From NCBI GenBank assembly GCA_036397095.1, contig DASWJQ010000134.1, positions 1 through 7,315 of the forward strand: a stretch of DNA of 7,315 bases, in the 5' to 3' direction. Position numbers and translations under genes: made by a program. This document shows positions 1-5,767 of this stretch, in pieces. The notes beneath the pieces are model-generated. The model had not been told where the DNA came from and did not search any database. It saw only the letters and a program-made list of their open reading frames with translations. Position 1 is the stretch's first letter. Every line of letters starts with the position of its first letter. This DNA comes from DASWJQ01 sp036397095 (GTDB lineage: Bacteria > Chloroflexota > Anaerolineae > Anaerolineales > E44-bin32).

Positions 1-226
1 CGAGGACACCACAGAACGCAACAAAAACCTGCGGCGTGTTCTCAGGCGACTGCTCGCCAACGCGCGCCGCCAATGCCCAAATTCGTTCGTCCGACGCTTC
101 CATTGCAACTGCCCGGGCCAGCTCCAGATTGCCGCGCGGCCCCGGCAGACGGCTCTCTGCCTGTAGATATGCTTCCCAATCCTCCAGCTCGGACAGGATC
201 CGCCGAAAGTCTTCGACTTTGGTCAC
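1..226 (-). CDS. Partial hypothetical protein (N-terminal 75 residues), possibly HEAT/alpha-helical repeat type
   Basis: The gene reads leftwards off the window edge, so only its N-terminus is present. It opens with GTG at 226-224, and a GGAG-containing Shine-Dalgarno site (GCGGAGCAGG) lies just upstream. The product begins MTKVEDFRRILSELEDWEAY and continues with a Pro-Gly-Pro-Arg turn followed by NLELARAVAMEA. It looks soluble and mainly helical, with amphipathic pairs of helices and no signal peptide. The opening (a short helix, then 'LPGPRGNLELARAVA') resembles hypothetical proteins I associate with Chloroflexota, some labelled as HEAT-repeat-like; this is recollection, not a search result. 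It starts 34 bp after the stop of the upstream methyltransferase gene, so it is probably the last known member of that minus-strand transcription unit. Function is unknown. Confidence 0.7.
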   Translation of the reverse strand, partial: MTKVEDFRRILSELEDWEAYLQAESRLPGPRGNLELARAVAMEASDERIWALAARVGEQSPENTPQVFVAFCGVL

Positions 227-260
227 TAAGCCTGCTCCGCGTCAATCGGACGGACAGCGG

Positions 261-989
261 CTACCAAACCCGGGGCACGAGCCGGTAGGGCGTGCGCTGG
301 CGGTAGGCCGGGTAGCCCGGCAAGTTCGCCTGTAAGAAGGGGTCTTCTCGAGACGTCCGCCACACAACCAACGCTGCGGTCAACATTGACGGAACCAGGG
401 CCCACAGCGAGTCGAGCAGGAGCGGCGTTCCAATCATGACGATCAAGGCCGCCGCGTAGCCCGGATGCCGAACCAGGCCGTAGGGTCCCTCGTCGACCAC
501 GGTGTGGCCGCGCTCGACCTGGAGGCGGACGACACCGGAAAAGAATCGGTTGGCGCGCATCGCCCACGTGCCAAAGGCATAACCGGCCAGCACGAGAAAC
601 GCACCAAACCCCTGAACCGGCAGTGGCACATTGGCGGACCATCCAAGGCGCTCGTCCAACCCGGCGACGGCCAAGACGACGGCAGGGCCCAGTAGGCTGA
701 TCGCTCCCGCCAACATACGGTCGCCGGGGAGTGCATCCTTGGCCCTGGTCGATGCCATTCGCTCTTGGAGCAGATCGGGGTGACGACGCCAGACCAGATA
801 GCGCCCCAGCACACCAGCCCCCACCTGGATCAGCGCCAGAACCCAGGCGGGCCACCAGTCAAGGCGACCGGCGAACCCCAACGCCGCCAGTGGCAGCATC
901 GCGGCCAGGGAGAACAACACAATCGCCACACCCCGACTCCGGGCCGGTGCCGAGCCTGTGCCGGTTCCTTCGTCAACCACAACACCCAT
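261..989 (-). CDS. Isoprenylcysteine carboxyl methyltransferase (ICMT/PEMT-type) family membrane protein
   Basis: This is a 242-residue integral membrane protein, probably an S-adenosylmethionine-dependent methyltransferase of the ICMT/phospholipid methyltransferase superfamily, acting in the cytoplasmic membrane. About five hydrophobic segments are visible (roughly residues 21-40, 47-62, 92-111, 125-142 and 178-212). The family signature is in the C-terminal third: GPYGLVRHPGY at 168-178, then an acidic ED pair at 215-216, then GYPAYRQRTPYRLVP at 225-239. In the known family this region binds the cofactor and catalyses methyl transfer. Bacterial members have no prenylated CaaX proteins to act on, so the substrate is unknown. 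I chose ATG at 989 because GAGG lies 5 nt upstream; an in-frame GTG at 995 is the alternative. A second, divergent member of the same superfamily lies 41 bp upstream on the same strand, so co-transcription is likely. Family call is strong; substrate unassigned. Confidence 0.88.
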   Translation of the reverse strand: MGVVVDEGTGTGSAPARSRGVAIVLFSLAAMLPLAALGFAGRLDWWPAWVLALIQVGAGVLGRYLVWRRHPDLLQERMASTRAKDALPGDRMLAGAISLLGPAVVLAVAGLDERLGWSANVPLPVQGFGAFLVLAGYAFGTWAMRANRFFSGVVRLQVERGHTVVDEGPYGLVRHPGYAAALIVMIGTPLLLDSLWALVPSMLTAALVVWRTSREDPFLQANLPGYPAYRQRTPYRLVPRVW

Positions 990-1036
990 GTCCACCTCGC
1001 TGCGCTATTGAGCCGCCCGCGGGAATCTGATCGTCG

Positions 1037-1648
1037 TCAGGAGACTGAGCCCGGCTCAACATTGCCCGGCCTCCGTGGCAGCAGGCGGCCGCTCGTGAGC
1101 ATGTACTGCCGGTACTCGTCACCGAAATGCTCAAGCATCATTTGCTCCTCCCGCGGCATCCGGGTGACATAGAGGGGCAGGAAGACAAGACCGAACGCCG
1201 GCCCCGCCAGCCAGTTCCAGATGAGGAGCGGCTGGGCAATGGCCCACAGGAACATCCCGGCGTAGATCGGGTGGCGGATTCTGGCGTAGATGCCTGTTGT
1301 CACCAACTGCTGCTCCTGGCGCACATCCAGCTTTGGCGACCAGTTGGCGCCCAGATCGCGGTAGGCGCGCCACAGGACGAAAAGGGAGGCCGCCAGCAAG
1401 ACGCCCCCGACCAGTACCGCTGGCGCCGGCAGACGGTAATTCCACACGTCAATCCAGTCGCTGGCGACAAAGATGATCGGCAGGATCTGCCAGGCCAGGT
1501 ACGCCAGGAAGTCGAGCAGGGCATCGGCCAGACGAGTCCAGTTATCCACGATCACTGCTCGGCGAAATGAATACCTGGACGGACCCTGGATCAGGAAGTC
1601 ATAGATGAAGAGGGCCAGGATGAACACCCAAGAACCGTACTGCGCCAT
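1037..1648 (-). CDS. Isoprenylcysteine carboxyl methyltransferase family protein (Ste14-like), second copy
   Basis: From the preferred start this is a 203-residue multi-pass membrane protein with the canonical ICMT C-terminal layout: LGANWSPKLDVR (99-110), GIYARIRHPIYAG (119-131), then an R-x-PREEQ stretch with the EE pair at 167-168, and FGDEYRQYM (175-183). The RHPxY and EE elements are the SAM-binding and catalytic core known for Ste14/ICMT proteins. Hydrophobic segments lie near 6-21, 42-61, 75-93 and 129-161. The frame is open to an ATG at 1723, which would add 25 residues. I prefer ATG 1648 because GGAGGTGATC, a ten-base match to the usual 16S anti-Shine-Dalgarno sequence, lies 3 nt before it (8 nt from the GGAGG core). 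The added 25 codons are also GC-rich at third positions, so the longer form is not excluded. It is probably the first gene of the minus-strand unit that runs on to the next methyltransferase. Substrate unknown. Confidence 0.88.
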   Translation of the reverse strand: MAQYGSWVFILALFIYDFLIQGPSRYSFRRAVIVDNWTRLADALLDFLAYLAWQILPIIFVASDWIDVWNYRLPAPAVLVGGVLLAASLFVLWRAYRDLGANWSPKLDVRQEQQLVTTGIYARIRHPIYAGMFLWAIAQPLLIWNWLAGPAFGLVFLPLYVTRMPREEQMMLEHFGDEYRQYMLTSGRLLPRRPGNVEPGSVS

Positions 1649-1682
1649 CCAGATCACCTCCGCGTGCCAACGGCTGGGCACG

Positions 1683-1700
1683 CCCACCCTTGACGGTGGG
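1683..1700 (-). other. Small stem-loop before the preferred start of the second ICMT gene
   Basis: A perfect 6-bp inverted repeat (CCCACC, six-base loop, GGTGGG) lies about 35 nt upstream of ATG 1648. If translation starts at 1648, it would sit in the 5' untranslated leader, ahead of the strong Shine-Dalgarno site. If translation starts at 1723, it lies inside codons. No regulatory motif was recognised. Confidence 0.3.
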
Positions 1701-1735
1701 TCCAACTTGCCGGGAAACTTCATTCTTGTGCCCCT

Positions 1736-1764
1736 ATTGTGCTAGGGCCGGGCCACGACGGCAA
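1736..1764 (-). promoter_or_regulatory. Weak sigma70-like promoter candidate for the ICMT gene pair
   Basis: On the minus strand, TTGCCG (1764-1759, four of six matches to the -35 consensus) is separated by 17 bp from CACAAT (1741-1736, four of six matches to the -10 consensus). The implied transcription start, near 1729, would leave only about 6 nt before ATG 1723 but about 80 nt before ATG 1648, which favours the downstream start. Such matches arise often by chance in a region this size, so this is tentative. Confidence 0.28.
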
Positions 1765-1779
1765 GATGATTTAAGTCGC

Positions 1780-1808
1780 TTGTTGGATTCCGGATGTCCA
1801 ACTAGCAT
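1780..1808 (+). promoter_or_regulatory. Promoter-like boxes flanking a perfect inverted repeat upstream of the TauE/SafE gene
   Basis: TTGTTG (1780-1785) and TAGCAT (1803-1808) are 17 bp apart and lie 24 to 52 bp before the transporter start, so they could be weak -35 and -10 boxes. A perfect inverted repeat, GTTGGA (1782-1787) and TCCAAC (1797-1802) with a nine-base centre, overlaps the -35 box and fills most of the spacer. That is a typical place for a repressor operator, although no regulator gene is adjacent. The symmetry is seen directly; the regulatory role is inference. Confidence 0.3.
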
Positions 1809-1831
1809 GGTAGCCGCATAGGGAGGCAGTT

Positions 1832-2620
1832 GTGGCCTGGTACTTCTACCCTGCAATCATCGCCGCTGGTTTCGTCGCTGGCTTCATTAACATCTTGGCC
1901 GGCAGTGGTTCACTGGTCACGCTGCCAGTGCTAATTTGGATGGGTTTGCCGGCGACCGTCGCCAACGGCACGAACAGAGTTGGCATCTTGCTGCAAAACG
2001 TAGTGGGGGTTGGAACCTTCCGTCAATCCCAAACGCTGGATGTGCGCGGCGCCGTCTGGCTGTCGCTGCCGGCCATCGCTGGTTCGATTGTTGGCGCCCA
2101 GATCGCCGTCAATCTCGACGAAGCCACGATGGAGCGGACGATCGGTGGTTTGATGGTCGTCATGCTGATCGTGCTGCTGGTGCGGCCGCAGCGTTGGCTG
2201 CATGGCGAGCACGAGCGGCTCCAGGGACGCCCCAACTGGTGGCAGGTACTGATTCTCTTCGCCATCGGCGTGTATGGAGGCTTCATCCAAGCCGGCGTTG
2301 GCATCTTCCTGCTGGCCGCCCTGGTGCTGGGCATTGGCTATGACCTGGTTCGGGCCAACGCCGTCAAGTTGTTGATCATCCTGATCTTCACGGCCAGCGC
2401 CCTGCTGGTGTTCGTGCGCAATGATCAAGTGCTGTGGGGGATCGGCCTGCTGCTCAGCCTGGGCAACATGCTTGGCGCCTGGGTTGGAGCTCGGACGGCC
2501 ATCCAGCGAGGCAGCCCCTGGGTGCGGCGCGTCTTGCTGTTGGTGGTGACGGTTTCGGCGCTCGACCTGCTTGGGATTACCAACCTGATCGCCAACCTGA
2601 TCGCCAGATCAACTGGCTAA
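1832..2620 (+). CDS. TauE/SafE family membrane transporter (sulfite exporter-like permease)
   Basis: This 262-residue, very hydrophobic protein has about seven to eight predicted membrane segments. It shows the internal duplication typical of TauE/SafE (Pfam TauE-like) proteins. The first half carries GFINILAGSGSLVTLPVL at residues 17-34, followed by GLPATVANGTN at 38-48. The second half carries the related GVYGGFIQAGVGIFLLAALV at 146-165, followed by RANAVK at 174-179. A charged cytoplasmic-type loop near 118-136 separates the halves. Known members export organosulfur compounds or sulfite, or move other small anions, but substrates vary and cannot be read from this sequence. GTG 1832 is chosen because GGGAGG lies 5 nt upstream and the first membrane segment follows at once. 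It is the only complete plus-strand gene in the window: it diverges from the methyltransferase unit and converges with the tautomerase-like gene, with the two stop codons overlapping. Confidence 0.92.
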   Translation: MAWYFYPAIIAAGFVAGFINILAGSGSLVTLPVLIWMGLPATVANGTNRVGILLQNVVGVGTFRQSQTLDVRGAVWLSLPAIAGSIVGAQIAVNLDEATMERTIGGLMVVMLIVLLVRPQRWLHGEHERLQGRPNWWQVLILFAIGVYGGFIQAGVGIFLLAALVLGIGYDLVRANAVKLLIILIFTASALLVFVRNDQVLWGIGLLLSLGNMLGAWVGARTAIQRGSPWVRRVLLLVVTVSALDLLGITNLIANLIARSTG

Positions 2621-2988
2621 CCATCAGCCACCAACCGACCGCCAAAGGCCACCCGGCCCCGGCCGGCAGGCTGGAAGACTATATGGATATGCTCGGCCGG
2701 CCGCTGACAGACTGCGGCCAGGACCGACGCCAGACGCTCGGCCATTGGCGCCAATTCGGAGGCTGGCGGCAGGTCGGCGAGCAGGACTTCGACAAAGACC
2801 GGAACAACCCCCGGCGGCGGGCCACCCTCGTTTTCGGCGTAGTCCTCGAGCGGCAGAGATCGGCGCCTGATCCAGGTGTGGCCGGGCTCGCTGCCCAGCA
2901 CGGCCGCTGCAGCCCGAGCGTATTCCCCGGGCGACCCGGCCCGCCCTTCCCCGGCCAAGACCACCTCTTCGATTACCAGCACCGGCAT
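2617..2988 (-). CDS. Tautomerase-superfamily-like hypothetical protein, double length
   Basis: This 123-residue soluble protein starts MPVLVIEEVV, so a proline at position 2 would become N-terminal after methionine removal, as in 4-oxalocrotonate tautomerase/MIF-type enzymes. Two beta-alpha-beta-like units are suggested. The first comprises residues 2-10, a helix at about 20-32, and a possible strand at about 38-44. The second comprises VPVFVEVLLAD (62-72), a helix at 77-94, then the strand HIHIVFQP (100-107). The C-terminal GRVAFGGRLV (111-120) resembles the closing segment of tautomerase-like proteins. A Pro/Gly-rich linker (53-63) separates the halves. Usual 4-OT subunits are about 62 residues, so this could be a fused pair; activity is not established. 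ATG 2988 has GGAGG 7 nt upstream. The TPR-like gene lies 24 bp upstream on the same strand. Its stop overlaps the converging transporter stop by 4 bp. Confidence 0.72.
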   Translation of the reverse strand: MPVLVIEEVVLAGEGRAGSPGEYARAAAAVLGSEPGHTWIRRRSLPLEDYAENEGGPPPGVVPVFVEVLLADLPPASELAPMAERLASVLAAVCQRPAEHIHIVFQPAGRGRVAFGGRLVADG

Positions 2989-3012
2989 GCTAGCCCTCCG
3001 TTTCGGATGTTT

Positions 3013-3504
3013 TTATTTCGATTCCAGCCTGAGACCAAACCACGGTTCGGCCGTTAGGTCGCCCTCAACAATCGCCCGATCTTCATCATCGGCGATCTTA
3101 GTAGCCCATTCGCGGGCCCGGGCCAGGTAATGGCGAGCCTGCTCGACTTCGCCGACGGCGGCCAGCGCCCGCGCCATCCCTTCCTGAGCGTAGAAAAAGT
3201 CGAAATCGGCCAATGGACCCGGATCGGTTTCGGTCCTGGCCAGACATTGGCGAGCATATGCCAACGCCAGCGGATGCTGGCCAGCCATCAGGTAGGCGCG
3301 GCTCAAAAGCCGGGCGCCCCGCTGCAGCGGCGCACCCTGATCGACCTTGCCCCACAGGTAGTAAGAGGCGTGGGCCGCATGCATCATCTCCTGCGTCTCG
3401 GATTCCGTCCGGTCTTGCTGCTCGAGCAGCGCCCAGGCCAGCTGGTTGGCAGCCTTGGCCATCTCCCTGGATTGAGACAATAGACTAGATCCCGGAGTTG
3501 ACAT
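3013..3504 (-). CDS. Tetratricopeptide-like helical hypothetical protein
   Basis: The product is 163 residues, soluble and apparently all-helical, with no signal peptide or membrane segment. Several helix pairs have TPR-like small/large residue spacing: ARLLSRAYLMAGQHPLALAY at about 64-83 with ARQCLAR after it, and a pair around 101-132 (QEGMARALAAVGEVEQARHY at 107-126). An N-terminal MMHAAHASYYLWG at 40-52 and a C-terminal DDEDRAIVEGDL...PWFGL at 139-158 look like family-specific ends. From memory these resemble a widespread bacterial hypothetical family of helical-repeat proteins, but I have no database result and assign no function. TPR proteins usually bind partner proteins. ATG 3504 is preceded by an AGGGGTGAGGG purine-rich site. 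The gene is followed after 24 bp by the tautomerase-like gene, implying a two-gene operon. Confidence 0.75.
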   Translation of the reverse strand: MSTPGSSLLSQSREMAKAANQLAWALLEQQDRTESETQEMMHAAHASYYLWGKVDQGAPLQRGARLLSRAYLMAGQHPLALAYARQCLARTETDPGPLADFDFFYAQEGMARALAAVGEVEQARHYLARAREWATKIADDEDRAIVEGDLTAEPWFGLRLESK

Positions 3505-3595
3505 CCCTCACCCCTGCAACCCGGATGACCCAATGTGGCGCGTTCCCATCCAATGGACATGTTCACAGGCGATCTTCATCGGAATGGTTCCGCTT

Positions 3596-3625
3596 GCGCC
3601 CGCCGCCGGCTGCACGGCAGGGCGC
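3596..3625 (-). other. GC-rich stem-loop after the GNAT gene
   Basis: GCGCCC (3596-3601) can pair with GGGCGC (3620-3625). Inside it, GCCG (3605-3608) can pair with CGGC (3615-3618) around a six-base loop, with an asymmetric interior bulge. It begins 16 nt beyond the GNAT stop codon on the minus strand, but no T-run follows, so it is not a standard intrinsic terminator. A smaller hairpin, CGGAA-TGG-TTCCG at 3580-3592, follows it. The 136 bp around these structures (3505-3640) holds no convincing gene or promoter. Confidence 0.3.
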
Positions 3626-3640
3626 CGGCCTGAGAATAGG

Positions 3641-4066
3641 TCATCCTTCGTTCGCCAGCACGTCCTCCGGGCGCAGCACCCAGGCCTGTGGGTGATGGCG
3701 GAAGCCGACGTGGGGATAGTAGCCTTCGGCCGCCGGCGCCGCCAGCAATACGATCGTGGCCCCCGGCCCCAGTTGGCTGCGGGTGGCAATCATGAGACCC
3801 AGACCCACTCCCCGGCGCTGAATTTCGGCGTCCACCGCCAGGTCGGCCAGGTAGGCGACGTAGCAGAAGTCGGTCATAGTGCGTGCGATCCCCACCAGCC
3901 GGTCACCCTGCCAGGCCGTGACAATCAAGTTGGCTTGCTCCATCATTTGCGCCAGGCACGCCCGGTCTTCGACCGGTCGCCGCTCGGCCAAGGTTGACCT
4001 TTGGTACAGCGCAAGCACCTGGTCGAGGTTGAACTCGCCTCCCACCTTGTAATCTACCGGATCCAC
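3641..4066 (-). CDS. GNAT-family N-acetyltransferase
   Basis: This 141-residue protein has the fold markers of a small GCN5-related N-acetyltransferase, which transfers an acetyl group from acetyl-CoA to an amine. Residues 47-61 form the paired strands LIVTAWQGDRLVGIA. LADLAVDAEIQRRGVGLGL at 73-91 is motif A, with the acetyl-CoA pyrophosphate-binding RRGVGLG (84-90) matching the Q/R-x-x-G-x-G pattern. EGYYPHVGF at 114-122 is the usual C-terminal 'YxxxGF' element. The substrate cannot be inferred. The frame is open further upstream, but I chose GTG 4066: the longer start would overlap the PPOX gene, and GGAGG lies 7 nt before GTG 4066. That site sits inside the last codons of the PPOX gene, whose stop ends 2 nt before this start, so the two are probably translationally coupled. 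A GC-rich hairpin follows the stop. Confidence 0.88.
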   Translation of the reverse strand: MDPVDYKVGGEFNLDQVLALYQRSTLAERRPVEDRACLAQMMEQANLIVTAWQGDRLVGIARTMTDFCYVAYLADLAVDAEIQRRGVGLGLMIATRSQLGPGATIVLLAAPAAEGYYPHVGFRHHPQAWVLRPEDVLANEG

Positions 4067-4068
4067 TT

Positions 4069-4572
4069 CTACGCCTCCTCCGGATCGCCCAGCGTGAAGC
4101 GGGTTGCGCTGCTGGGGAAGTCTGCCTCGCGCCATACATAACCCTTGGTCGCTTTGACGACGTAAACCGGGCTCGTCTGCATGCCGAAGCCATACTTCTC
4201 CTGATATGCGTCGTTCAGGATCGCCATTAACGTCTCGTCTTCGATCAAGTCAACGGTCCCTTCGAGGATGGCAACCTCGTCCCCACTTTCCAGATGGACA
4301 ACAATCGCAGGGTTGGCTCGTAGACTGATGCCTTTGCGGGAGTCATCCCCCACCGAAAAGTAGAACTGCTCGCCATGCCACAAACCCCAGACGGGGGTCG
4401 CATGAGGCCGCTGATCCGGCGTGGCGACCGCCACCCAGTAATTGTGAGCCTTGGCGAACCACGCCGACAGCTGCGACCAAGGCAGCAGGCCGGCGCCGCC
4501 TTCCGCCGGCTGAATTCCATAACCAGGCATGTTCGGCCTGTCGGCCATCCACGTATCCCGTTCATGCGCCAT
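4069..4572 (-). CDS. Pyridoxamine 5'-phosphate oxidase-fold (PPOX/FDOR) family protein
   Basis: The 167-residue product matches the split-barrel flavin/deazaflavin-binding fold. After a leader with MPGYGI (15-20) and GLLPW (28-32) come a strand ending YWVAVATPDQRPHATPVWGL (45-64), then FYFSVGDDSRKGISLRANP (70-88), VVHLESGDEVAILEGTV (91-107), and a closing YVWREADFPSSATRFTL (145-161). RPHATPVWG and SRK-x-x-x-L-x-x-NP are the cofactor-phosphate contact regions known in FMN- or F420-dependent relatives. The 'PVWG' and 'MPGYGI' features recall actinobacterial and chloroflexal F420/FMN reductase-like members rather than true PdxH, so vitamin B6 oxidation is not assigned. ATG 4572 is preferred over an upstream TTG (4596), because GGGAG lies 7 nt upstream. 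The GNAT gene follows, separated from the stop by 2 nt. Confidence 0.86.
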   Translation of the reverse strand: MAHERDTWMADRPNMPGYGIQPAEGGAGLLPWSQLSAWFAKAHNYWVAVATPDQRPHATPVWGLWHGEQFYFSVGDDSRKGISLRANPAIVVHLESGDEVAILEGTVDLIEDETLMAILNDAYQEKYGFGMQTSPVYVVKATKGYVWREADFPSSATRFTLGDPEEA

Positions 4573-4668
4573 GCTCGCTCTCCCTTCAATTGCCAAACCC
4601 GATTGACGAGTTCATACCATCTGGACGAGCTTGGGTCGAACGCCGCGCTAGCGACTCAGCCGGCGTCG

Positions 4669-5709
4669 TCAGGCGGGGACGTCCAGTCCGGCCCAGTCCC
4701 TGCCGGCCAGTGAGTCGACCAGTTCCTGTGCCAGGGACGGGATCGCCTGGTACTCGATTCGCTCGGCAGGCGCCAAGCGCTTTAGCGCCCGGTGCCAGCC
4801 CAACATGGATCCCAACGCCCAGCACTTGGCCGCCAACCCAACGATCCGCCGCAGCTCAGCCGGCGGCGCCAGTTTGGACCAAGGCTCCAGATAGGCGTCC
4901 CGCAGGCGCAGGCACGCGGGGTCAGTCCAATTTAATCCCAGACTATTCTCGACACTTACGAAGACGGTCCGCAGCGAGAAAAATGGTTGACTGACCGAGG
5001 CATCACCCCAGTCGAAGAATTTGTACCGCTGGCCATCGTAGGCGATGTTGGCGTCGTGGAAATCGCCGTGATTGAGCGCTGGCGGAATCGGGGCAGCTTG
5101 CAGATCGGCCAGGTGGTGCCGTAGATCGTCTTGTCTGCGCCCAAGTTCCGCCAACGTTTCGTCAGCAATCCTGGGCACCTCGGCCGGCAGATTGGCCTCT
5201 ACGTTGACGATTTTCGCCAAGCCGGCCTCCAACCGACTCGGCCGCCGGTCGGGTACACCCAATGCGAGCAGCGCCTCGCTTGATTCGACAGAGTCGATCT
5301 GTAGCTGGGCGTATTGCGACAGAATCCGCTCCCAGTGGCTCAGGTCCCGGTCTTCCTTGAGTTGGGGCCTGAGCACAGGCCCGCAATCGCCCATCAGCAG
5401 CCAGCCCTGAACTTTTTCGACGGCCAACAAGGGGGGCAGGGAGTCCGGCCAACGCGCCACCATCCAGGACATCAGTCGGGCCTCATGGACCTGCGACGGT
5501 GCGCCGGCCTTGAGGAAGACCTCCCCGCGATCGGTTGGCAGCCGTAGAACGGTCGACCACGGACGGACGTGCGGTTGCGTAATTTTGCCGGCCAGCTCGA
5601 GGCCATGCTTGGCGAGCTGGCGCTCGGCCCAGGCAATCAGGCCCGGCAGCCAACCGGGCTCACCCCATGGTTCGATCCATCGATCCTGACCCTGGCCCGT
5701 GTGACTCAT
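4669..5709 (-). CDS. Aminoglycoside phosphotransferase (APH) family kinase
   Basis: This 346-residue protein is of the APH/choline-kinase-like fold, which phosphorylates a small-molecule hydroxyl using ATP. The N-lobe has VFLKAGA (64-70), in which K67 is the likely ATP-phosphate lysine, and E76 in HEARLM could pair with it. GWLLMGDCG (102-110) is the hinge region. The catalytic loop is HGDFHDAN (214-221), with D216 the likely base and N221 a metal ligand. FFDWGD (231-236) supplies the second metal-binding acid, D233. These match the Brenner-type motif of the family. Substrate is open: homologues act on aminoglycosides, homoserine, thiamine, choline and others, so antibiotic resistance is not claimed. 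The frame is open up to 5832, but that would overlap the YdhR-like gene; ATG 5709 has GGGGAGG 3 nt before it. It lies 58 bp after the YdhR-like gene, and the downstream gap to PPOX is 96 bp. Confidence 0.9.
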   Translation of the reverse strand: MSHTGQGQDRWIEPWGEPGWLPGLIAWAERQLAKHGLELAGKITQPHVRPWSTVLRLPTDRGEVFLKAGAPSQVHEARLMSWMVARWPDSLPPLLAVEKVQGWLLMGDCGPVLRPQLKEDRDLSHWERILSQYAQLQIDSVESSEALLALGVPDRRPSRLEAGLAKIVNVEANLPAEVPRIADETLAELGRRQDDLRHHLADLQAAPIPPALNHGDFHDANIAYDGQRYKFFDWGDASVSQPFFSLRTVFVSVENSLGLNWTDPACLRLRDAYLEPWSKLAPPAELRRIVGLAAKCWALGSMLGWHRALKRLAPAERIEYQAIPSLAQELVDSLAGRDWAGLDVPA

Positions 5710-5767
5710 GCGCCTCCCCACTCCATCCCTCTTGCCGGGCTCGGGCACACGACAATCCGCCTGGCTG

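Noticed and set aside
226..855. Long minus-strand open frame overlapping the first ICMT gene (and similar ones at 1931-2428 minus, 4590-4994 plus, 5569-5850 plus)
   Set aside because: The residues are Arg/Pro/Gly-rich low complexity, typical of shadow frames in GC-rich DNA. They overlap clearly recognisable proteins and show no family signature.
4067..4135. N-terminal extension of the GNAT gene to 4135
   Set aside because: It lies wholly inside the PPOX reading frame; GTG 4066 has a good Shine-Dalgarno site, and residues from there begin a normal GNAT domain.
4573..4668. A small gene or promoter between the APH and PPOX genes
   Set aside because: The 96-bp gap has no start with a good ribosome site; TATGAA-like sequence lies near 4613, but no convincing -35 partner could be fixed.
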